The position numbers were made by a program, and so were the translations under genes. Shown here piece after piece: positions 35,619 through 41,460 of a DNA stretch of 41,460 nt. Position 1 is the first letter of the stretch; each line of letters begins with the position of its first letter. Under the pieces are notes generated by a model, which was given only the letters and a program-made list of their open reading frames with translations, was not told the origin of the DNA and did no database searches. The DNA lies in NCBI GenBank assembly GCA_020440915.1, contig JAGRNE010000003.1, positions 1 to 41,460 of the forward strand, in the 5' to 3' direction. Source of the stretch: Leptospiraceae bacterium. Lineage in GTDB: Bacteria > Spirochaetota > Leptospiria > Leptospirales > Leptonemataceae.

Positions 35619-36050
35619 ATGAGCGCAAACCAGACAACAGAAGAACTAAAGGACTTTCACATCGTCACGCGACATCTGGTGATGGAAAAGGACCTGAATT
35701 ACCATGGCAATCTTTACGGCGGAACCATGCTAGCCTGGCTGGACGAATCTTCCGCCCTCTACGTCATGGAAACCATTGGCTATACCAATTTCGTTACTGC
35801 AGGGATGGAGAATGTACGTTTCAAATCCCCGGCCCGCAGCGGCGAAGCCGTTGTCTTCTATTGTAGAACGGCGTCCACCGGAAAGAGTTCCATTACCGTT
35901 CAAACGCGAGCCTTTGTCCATGATCCAATTAGCGATCGAAAGGATGAGATCATCAATTGCTCCATTACCTTTGTTTGCCTGAAGGACGGTAAACCGTTTG
36001 CGTATTTCGAAAGCCCGGAGTACCAGAATCGCAAAGATCGTCGCTTGTAA
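35619..36050 (+). CDS. Acyl-CoA thioesterase (hotdog fold, YciA-like)
   Basis: This 143-residue protein fits the acyl-CoA thioester hydrolase hotdog family, which cleaves acyl-CoA to free acid and CoA in the cytoplasm. The characteristic N-terminal pattern is MEKDLNYHGNLYGGTMLAWLDE (about 22-43, quoted in part as NYHGNLYGGTMLAWLDE), with the catalytic Asp in LDE, followed by VRFKSPARSGEAVVFYCR and TVQTRAFVHDP. The chain-length preference is not readable. It lies 57 nt downstream of uvrC on the same strand and may be co-transcribed with it. Confidence 0.87.
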   Translation: MSANQTTEELKDFHIVTRHLVMEKDLNYHGNLYGGTMLAWLDESSALYVMETIGYTNFVTAGMENVRFKSPARSGEAVVFYCRTASTGKSSITVQTRAFVHDPISDRKDEIINCSITFVCLKDGKPFAYFESPEYQNRKDRRL

Positions 36051-36115
36051 GTCTTGACTTGAGGACGCTGGCCCCGCAGGAATATCCATCCATTTCGCTT
36101 GACCGTTCGCAACCC

Positions 36116-36133
36116 GCGGCATCACAATGCCGC
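36116..36133. terminator. Hairpin downstream of the thioesterase gene
   Basis: A perfect 7-bp stem with a 4-nt loop (GCGGCAT, CACA, ATGCCGC) lies 66 nt past the thioesterase stop in a 188-nt gap. The downstream sequence is only mildly T-rich, so terminator function is tentative. Confidence 0.35.
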
Positions 36134-36193
36134 ATTCTGGCCAATGATTCCACCATGGAGTATGCGATCATTGCCCATGCCCGGTTCCCTTTT

Positions 36194-36226
36194 TTCGCAT
36201 AGCAGGGGATCGGCGAAAAATGCGAA
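36194..36226 (+). promoter_or_regulatory. Inverted repeat just upstream of the OsmC-family gene
   Basis: TTCGCAT (36194-36200) and ATGCGAA (36220-36226) are perfect inverse complements and end 3 nt before the ribosome site AGGAG of the next gene. They could form a leader hairpin or an operator for a redox regulator. No family-specific site was recognised. Confidence 0.35.
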
Positions 36227-36238
36227 CAGGAGCGAACC

Positions 36239-36676
36239 ATGGCCGAACTTCATTTCGAAATCAATGCAAAAAGCGAAAGCGCAACCAGGACCACCGTACA
36301 GGCCAGAGATTTCAAACTGACCATCGATGAGCCTGAATCCCTGGGCGGCACCGATGCCGGTCCAAATCCGGTGGAATACGAACTGGCCGCACTGTCCGGG
36401 TGTTTAAATGTTATGGGACATCTGGTAGCAAAGGAAATGGGATTCGAACTAAAGAGCATGGATATGAAAATCCAGGGCGACATCGATCCCGGACGGTTTT
36501 CCGGAGCATCTATGAAAGAAAGGGCCGGGTACAAAGATATTCGGGTTTCAATCAAAGCCGAAACGGATGCAGATGCGCCAACCTTGAGAAAATGGTTGGA
36601 GACGATTGAGAATCGCTGCCCCGTAAGTGATAACCTGGCCCATACAACTCCAGTGAAATTAGAAATCTCTTCCTGA
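36239..36676 (+). CDS. OsmC/Ohr-family protein
   Basis: This 145-residue protein belongs to the OsmC superfamily of thiol peroxidases that reduce organic hydroperoxides. The diagnostic pieces are GGTDAGPNPVEYELAALSGC (residues 36-55, with the reactive C55) and the second Cys in ENRCPVSDNL (C126). Both catalytic cysteines are present, so it is probably active. The subgroup looks like the YhfA/OsmC-like branch rather than Ohr. The ATG at 36239 is preceded by AGGAG at a good distance. It stands alone after a 188-nt gap. Confidence 0.87.
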   Translation: MAELHFEINAKSESATRTTVQARDFKLTIDEPESLGGTDAGPNPVEYELAALSGCLNVMGHLVAKEMGFELKSMDMKIQGDIDPGRFSGASMKERAGYKDIRVSIKAETDADAPTLRKWLETIENRCPVSDNLAHTTPVKLEISS

Positions 36677-36715
36677 CCGACTATTCACGGTCCACAGCGA
36701 GTTATTTGCGAAGCC

Positions 36716-36742
36716 ACGTTTGCGCGCGACTGCGCACGTTTT
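36716..36742 (+). terminator. Possible terminator after the OsmC-family gene
   Basis: GCGC/GCGC with outer ACGT/ACGT arms, interrupted by a TT bulge, is followed by TTTT (36739-36742). It lies 40 nt past the stop between two convergent genes. The stem is imperfect, so confidence is low. Confidence 0.3.
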
Positions 36743-36852
36743 CCCGTGTTTGGACGTCTTGGAGCGCATTCGCATAGCCTGGAGCGTCTCTGGATGTCCG
36801 GGGGTGCCTGCCCGTTTACTCAAAGGAGCTTCTTTTACGCTGGCGCCCTGCA

Positions 36853-38154
36853 TTACTGCATTGGAAAATCCATTGTCTGTGGCTCCTCGGTCTGTAGCAG
36901 AGCCTGTTCCGGCTGGAACAGTTTTTCCAGGTACAGAGAGCTTCCTTCAAATAGAGTGCCGTCCGGAAGACGAAACAAATAGGTATCGTAGCTCTTCTTT
37001 CCCAGAATTTCCAGTTTCAAGGTCTCAGGATTTCCCATGGACCTGGTGAACACGATTTCCAGTTTCATGGCATCCCGTCGGTCCAATCCAGCCGGAATCT
37101 CCTCCAGGAATTCCTGGGCCCGAATTTCCAGTAGATCGTCTATGAGCAGGTTCATTTCGGTTTCCCGCACCGGTCCCACCGATGGAGCCAGCATTCTCCA
37201 GTCTCCTCCGGCCTGAGCGAGTTCAACGTTTCGCATTCCGGCCGCCCCTGGATTGCGAAATGTGGCCATCAGGGATTTCACGTCTCGGCGAGAAATCATC
37301 GGCATGATCTGCCGATTGCGAAAGTATTCCGGGTCTCCGGATCCCAGATCCCGACGCAGGTTTTCCTGGACCAGATAGATGTTGTCATCTACCAGAACAT
37401 ACGATTCATTTCCGCGAATACTGGAACGTCCAATCAGAATCTCTTTTCTTTGGCCGCTATCCAGTACAATGCCCAGTTTCAAAGGCTGATCCAGTCCATA
37501 TTTCTTGAGCGTTGCCAGAGCTTCCGGGGATCCGGAAGCACCGGAGCCTTGCCAATCCAACTCATAGTATTTCCTACTTTGCTCCAGCGAATACAGCAAT
37601 CGGGCGATCCGGCGGGCATCGGCATCAAAATCATACTTTGCGCTATGAAGTTTCCAACGAAAGCCCTGCGTAGCCTCAAGGATTTCGCTTTCGCGAGTGG
37701 GTGGCGGAGCTCCCGCTTCCGTCTCCTTCTCTGGCCGCGCCAGCGCATCCTCTCTTCGAATCTGAAAATCGGACTGAGTACCCCGAATTTCCAGCGCATC
37801 GACGGAGGCCACCTGGACTCTTAGTAGCGGCTCGGCGTTTTGATATCCGGTGCGAATCCAGCCAAATGGATCTAAGATAAGAAATACGGCCAGAGCTAGA
37901 ACCAGGTTCAGACTGGCCAGGCTTAATCCTGGATTTCGGCGAAGAGAGTTAACAAAGCGGTTCAGGGCGAAGACGGTCTTTGAAGCAACTCCCGATGCTC
38001 TGCCGTCTCCACTTCCTGGATTATTCTCCACACGTTCGCTGGTCCTGTCGTCCGTTTCCCGGGCGCCGCCGGCGCCTTTGGAGCCAGAGCCACCTGGATG
38101 CTCATTGGGCATTCCGGACTGCTGCGAAGTCTGTTCATCGAATTCTTCAGCCAT
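36853..38154 (-). CDS. DUF4340-like membrane-anchored protein
   Basis: This 433-residue protein has an acidic, Gly/Ser-rich N-terminal tail (about 1-60), one transmembrane helix (about 77-96, LSLASLNLVLALAVFLI) and a large extracytoplasmic region. The pattern of KYGLDQPLKLGIVLDSG, ILIGRSSIRGNESYVLVDDN and YFRNRQIMPMISRRDVKSL is that of DUF4340 proteins, which usually follow GldG-type genes. Its role is unknown. Its start lies inside the end of the GldG-like gene (8-nt overlap), so it is the last gene of the ABC cluster. The ATG at 38154 has AAGGGG upstream. Confidence 0.8.
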   Translation of the reverse strand: MAEEFDEQTSQQSGMPNEHPGGSGSKGAGGARETDDRTSERVENNPGSGDGRASGVASKTVFALNRFVNSLRRNPGLSLASLNLVLALAVFLILDPFGWIRTGYQNAEPLLRVQVASVDALEIRGTQSDFQIRREDALARPEKETEAGAPPPTRESEILEATQGFRWKLHSAKYDFDADARRIARLLYSLEQSRKYYELDWQGSGASGSPEALATLKKYGLDQPLKLGIVLDSGQRKEILIGRSSIRGNESYVLVDDNIYLVQENLRRDLGSGDPEYFRNRQIMPMISRRDVKSLMATFRNPGAAGMRNVELAQAGGDWRMLAPSVGPVRETEMNLLIDDLLEIRAQEFLEEIPAGLDRRDAMKLEIVFTRSMGNPETLKLEILGKKSYDTYLFRLPDGTLFEGSSLYLEKLFQPEQALLQTEEPQTMDFPMQ

Positions 38155-39940
38155 CCTCCATACCCCTTTTTTGATTTCTGCGCGTTAGGCGAATCAGACC
38201 GTAGATTCCCACAATAAGCGGCACCAGCAAGACATGAAACCACTGAAAAACCACCTGAAAGCCCTTATCCGAAGGTATCAAATAGCTAAACCAGGATGGA
38301 GGACCTTCGATATAATCCACGCCCCTGGTGCGAAGACGGGCAGCCACCAGATCTGTATCGCCCTGCATGGACTCCAGGACGGAACTTAGAAAAGCCAGAT
38401 TCACCTGGAAAATACGGGCATTGGATTCATTTGTAAGAAAGATGTCCGCAACCATATAGGAAGTGGGAGCGACCAGAATTCGCGATCGGGTTCCATCCTT
38501 TTGAACGGCCAGAGAATTCTGCAATAATTCCTGAAGCCTTGCTCTGGAAGCAGGATCTGCCTTTGCCAGAATTTCCTCTTTTTGTTTTTCTTTGAATGCG
38601 CTGAAGAAATTGCCCTCTGCCAGCGCCATCATGGGTCGCGGCGATGAAACGTATTCGTCGCCGGTGGACCGACCAATGTCCTGCATCTCTTCCAACGCCA
38701 GGGAATGGCTCTCCGAAACGATGGCGTCGGCGCTGCTTTCCACCAGGGTAGTGAACTTCGCCTGAGGCTGTTTGTCAGGCAGGATCTCCAGGGATCCGGT
38801 CCAGGGAAAGATTATCTGCACGGCATCACTGGTCAGCGGATTTTCTTCGTTCAAGTTATTCGATTGATGTGAATACACAGCCCAGGCCGGGTTTCTGTAT
38901 TCTACCATGTATTGTCCCTGAAGATCCAGCTCGGGCGCGGCCAAAACGGGCTCAAACAGAATCTCCGGACGGATCTTAATTCCATACGAAGAAATCCAGT
39001 CATTGAATGATTGCAGTTCTTCGGAGATACGGGCTGGCCCGGCCCGGGACTGACCCAGTCCCATCTGCGCCATGGGACTTCCTCCGGACAGTCTAAACTC
39101 AAAAGGAGTAGCCAGCAAAATCAAGTTTCCGCCGCGAAGGAGAAACTGATCCAGAAAGTAGCGGTCCAGGCTGTCCAGCCGCGGAAGGCCTGCAACAATG
39201 AGAGTTTCCACGTCCTCGGGAACTGGCTCTCCGGAAAAGACATCCTTCCAGGAACCCATATCGTTTTCTGCCAGCATGCGAAACCAGTGCAAATTGTCTT
39301 TGCCGTATTCCTCCAGGGATCGGGGCCGGTAGGTCTGACTGGTTCCAGGGGCATTGTAAAATCCAATGCCGCTCGGACCCGGGTCCTCTGTAAGATCCTT
39401 TAGCTTTCGCAGGAAGACGTATTCGAAGTTTTCGATCAATGCTCCGCCCCGGGCCAACTCCAGCAACGCAGACCGTTCCCCGGATTGCAGGTATATGCCA
39501 AAGTAACCCTGACGAACGCTGGCTTCCTCCATGGTAGCCTGTCCCACTGGCTGACCGGTAATTCCCCGGGATACGGCACGATCCTTTAACTCCTCGGTGG
39601 TGGGATCGTAGATTCGCACGGATAGGCGATCCCCGCCCACCCGATCCATTTGTTGTAGCTGCGAAACAATGGGATCCAGTACGGCTTTGATTTCTCCGGG
39701 TACATCGCCGCTGATGTAGGCCTCAACAATTACATTCTGTTTGAGTTCATCGAAAACCTGGTAGGAGCTCTGGCTCAGGGAATTCACCTGATCGCGGGTC
39801 AGATCCCATTGAACGTAGGCCCGGGACGCCACAACGTTCAATAGTACAAAAGCCAGCACAGCGTTGAAAGCGATGAAACGCCCATTATGATTCAGCGATT
39901 TTAGAGTTTGTAAGATTTTCCCGGCCAAGCTTGTTTTCAT
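38147..39940 (-). CDS. GldG-like ABC-transporter-associated membrane protein
   Basis: This 597-residue protein has a transmembrane helix near each end (about 20-42 and about 565-585) and a large extracytoplasmic domain between them, as in GldG and similar ABC-type auxiliary proteins. The opening YVQWDLTRDQVNSLSQSSYQVFDEL is the typical 'DLT...YSLS' stretch, and LIVAGLPRLDSLDRYFLDQFLLRGGNLILL is the glutamine-amidotransferase-like part. It should form a complex with the permease and ATPase encoded just upstream. The ATG at 39940 overlaps the permease stop (ATGA) and has GGAG 6 nt upstream. The exported substrate is unknown. Confidence 0.85.
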   Translation of the reverse strand: MKTSLAGKILQTLKSLNHNGRFIAFNAVLAFVLLNVVASRAYVQWDLTRDQVNSLSQSSYQVFDELKQNVIVEAYISGDVPGEIKAVLDPIVSQLQQMDRVGGDRLSVRIYDPTTEELKDRAVSRGITGQPVGQATMEEASVRQGYFGIYLQSGERSALLELARGGALIENFEYVFLRKLKDLTEDPGPSGIGFYNAPGTSQTYRPRSLEEYGKDNLHWFRMLAENDMGSWKDVFSGEPVPEDVETLIVAGLPRLDSLDRYFLDQFLLRGGNLILLATPFEFRLSGGSPMAQMGLGQSRAGPARISEELQSFNDWISSYGIKIRPEILFEPVLAAPELDLQGQYMVEYRNPAWAVYSHQSNNLNEENPLTSDAVQIIFPWTGSLEILPDKQPQAKFTTLVESSADAIVSESHSLALEEMQDIGRSTGDEYVSSPRPMMALAEGNFFSAFKEKQKEEILAKADPASRARLQELLQNSLAVQKDGTRSRILVAPTSYMVADIFLTNESNARIFQVNLAFLSSVLESMQGDTDLVAARLRTRGVDYIEGPPSWFSYLIPSDKGFQVVFQWFHVLLVPLIVGIYGLIRLTRRNQKRGMEDG

Positions 39941-40656
39941 GCTCTACTCCTGATCACTCGAACATTGGCCGCAAGCATGAGCGCCATGAAAGAAAAGAAA
40001 TAGATCACATCTCCCAGATCCAGAACGCCTCGCGAAAATGTATTTAGATGGGCGCTCAGAGAGAAAAATCCCACAACTTCGGCCAGTACAGGCGAAAGAT
40101 GTCTGGTAATTACATAGAAGTTCGCCAGATAAATGAGCAGGCTTACAAAGAAGATCAGTATAAAGGCGACGATCTGTTCTCTGGTAAGGGCGCTCAAAAG
40201 CATTCCCAGCGCTACATAGGCGCCTGCCATCAGAATAGCGCCGAAATACATGGCCACGGTACTTCCCCAGTCCAGATGACCGATCCACCAGACGCCAAAG
40301 GTAAGGGGCAGGGCTGCCAGCACCAGCCCGCTTACAAAAGTCCAGGCGGCGAAGAATTTACCCAGGACAATGGATTCTGTTCGAATCGGCAAAGTAGAGA
40401 GCACTTCGATGGTGCCGGTCTTGTATTCCTCGGCCCAGATTCGCATGCTTACGGCAGGTACCATAAGAATGAACGTTAGCGGAAGCAAATCCATGTAGGA
40501 TCGCACGGACGCTACCTTTGCTTCCCAGAAGGCTGGAATATGGAAGAAGCCAGTAAAGAAGAAAAGGAAGTTAAAGAATAGAGCCGTCACCGCAAAAACA
40601 TAGCCGATGGGCGTATTGAAGTAGTTCTGCAATTCGCGCAGGTAGATGAACTTCAT
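39937..40656 (-). CDS. ABC-2 type permease (GldF-like)
   Basis: This 239-residue membrane protein has six hydrophobic segments and the ABC-2 permease pattern: FIYLRELQNYFNTPIGYVF at the start, MDLLPLTFILMVPAVSMR, WAEEYKTGTIEVLSTLPIR (a coupling-helix region), and ALGMLLSALTREQIVAFI. It forms the channel part of a GldA/GldF/GldG-type exporter. Start and stop both overlap neighbours by 4 nt (ATGA), showing a tightly coupled operon. Confidence 0.88.
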   Translation of the reverse strand: MKFIYLRELQNYFNTPIGYVFAVTALFFNFLFFFTGFFHIPAFWEAKVASVRSYMDLLPLTFILMVPAVSMRIWAEEYKTGTIEVLSTLPIRTESIVLGKFFAAWTFVSGLVLAALPLTFGVWWIGHLDWGSTVAMYFGAILMAGAYVALGMLLSALTREQIVAFILIFFVSLLIYLANFYVITRHLSPVLAEVVGFFSLSAHLNTFSRGVLDLGDVIYFFSFMALMLAANVRVIRSRA

Positions 40657-41460
40657 ACTTTATGCGTTAGCTCCTGAAAGATTTCCTGAAGGCTACGGCT
40701 GCCTGGCGAAAAGGAACGAATCCGAAAGCGACGGCTCACCAGGGAAGTCAGAAGGTCTTCCGGAGCGCCCTGCCACTGGATCTCTAATGTGAAAAATGCT
40801 GGATTGTCTTCCGTAGCATGGGATGCCCCATCGGCTGTGGATTGCACTAGCAGGGCAGAATCCACACCGGGAACATTCTGCAACTCCCGCTGCAGAGAGA
40901 GAGCGTCGGAGCCCTCAAGAGCCAGGACAGCATGAATGGTTTCCGATCTCTTGAGCTCTCCTGTAGGTTGATCCGCCACAACCTCCCCGCCATGGATGAT
41001 AATTACACGTTCACAAATGTCCTCCACTTCCTGGAGAATATGCGTGGAAAGCAGCACCGTCTTTTCGGCGGCCAGGCGACGAATCAGACCGCGAATCTGC
41101 TCGATCTGGTTGGGATCCAGTCCGCCAGTAGGTTCATCCAGAATGATCACCGATGGATCGTGAATCAATGCTCCGGCCAGCCCCACCCTCTGGCGAAACC
41201 CCCTGGACAGAAGGCCAATGGGAGTATAGAAATGGGAGCCAAGCTCCAGCTCATCCAGCATTCGCCGCCCGGCTTTCTGAAGTGCAGGACCGTCCAGACC
41301 GCGGATGCGGCCCATAAACTCCAGATATTCGGATACCAGCATTTCGGGATAGAGAGGCGTATTCTCCGGCAGATATCCGATGGTATGTTTGATTTGCAGA
41401 CGACCTTCTTCGGTGGAGGCATCGATACCGGAAATGAAAACAGATCCTTCATCCGGTCGG
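40653..41460 (-). CDS. ABC transporter ATP-binding protein (GldA-like), 5' end outside window
   Basis: The frame runs off the right edge; 268 residues are visible. The first part (HTIGYLPENTPLYPEMLVSEYLEFMGRIRG, quoted in part: GYLPENTPLYPEMLVSEYL) is the typical Q-loop-following segment of GldA/YhbB-type ATPases. The signature is LLSRGFRQRVGLAGALIHDP, Walker B is VIILDEPTGGLDP and the switch His is in LLSTHILQEVE. Walker A lies beyond the window. The extra C-terminal domain of about 80 residues after the ATPase core is usual in this group. An in-frame ATG at 41342 is internal, not the start. It should power the permease encoded next to it. Confidence 0.9.
   Translation of the reverse strand, partial: RPDEGSVFISGIDASTEEGRLQIKHTIGYLPENTPLYPEMLVSEYLEFMGRIRGLDGPALQKAGRRMLDELELGSHFYTPIGLLSRGFRQRVGLAGALIHDPSVIILDEPTGGLDPNQIEQIRGLIRRLAAEKTVLLSTHILQEVEDICERVIIIHGGEVVADQPTGELKRSETIHAVLALEGSDALSLQRELQNVPGVDSALLVQSTADGASHATEDNPAFFTLEIQWQGAPEDLLTSLVSRRFRIRSFSPGSRSLQEIFQELTHKV

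Overview
The window is bacterial, moderately GC-rich (a little above half by eye) and densely coded. It most resembles a spirochaete of the Leptospirales, and the base composition suits a Leptonema-like genome better than an AT-rich Leptospira. Support for this is indirect: loose spirochaete-type lipoboxes, an unusually fused radical SAM protein, many stand-alone receivers and HD/HWE-type signalling proteins, and genes such as a crotonyl-CoA carboxylase/reductase. No rRNA or tRNA gene was seen, so the assignment is an inference.

Layout. 1-1.6 kb: the end of an apparent IS1595-like transposase abuts a truncated UvrD-type helicase, followed by ssb. 1.6-6.6 kb (minus strand): a large radical SAM/DUF2344 fusion, a lone receiver, leuB and an SRPBCC protein. 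6.7-11.2 kb: a PAS/HWE-type histidine kinase, a dGTPase-like HD hydrolase, and two lipoproteins. 11.3-15.1 kb (minus): a lone receiver, an MsbA-like ABC exporter with a large extra loop, and a crotonyl-CoA carboxylase/reductase. 15.2-19.0 kb (plus): a catalytically degenerate HD-GYP protein overlapping the gene for an 800-residue protein with no recognisable family. 19.0-22.2 kb (minus): a CoA-transferase and an OmpA/PD40 envelope protein. 22.5-22.9 kb: the RNase P RNA gene (rnpB), preceded by a string of hairpins and followed by a broken reading frame.

23.6-30.9 kb holds the most distinctive accessory locus. A TetR-family gene is divergent from a five-gene minus-strand cluster: FGGY sugar kinase, class II aldolase, class III aminotransferase, a second class II aldolase-like protein that has lost every zinc ligand, and an MFS transporter. 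Three of these proteins carry basic, low-complexity N-terminal tails. The divergent control region has repeated CAAC...TTGT-type motifs and a near-consensus promoter ending at the regulator's start codon. The natural substrate is not apparent from the sequence.

30.9-36.7 kb: a small cysteine-rich CWC protein, three tandem 37-bp repeats, an unknown 334-residue protein, avtA, uvrC, a hotdog thioesterase and an OsmC-family protein. 36.9-41.5 kb (minus): a tightly overlapping GldA/GldF/GldG-like ABC-2 cluster ending in a DUF4340 protein; the ATPase gene runs off the right edge.
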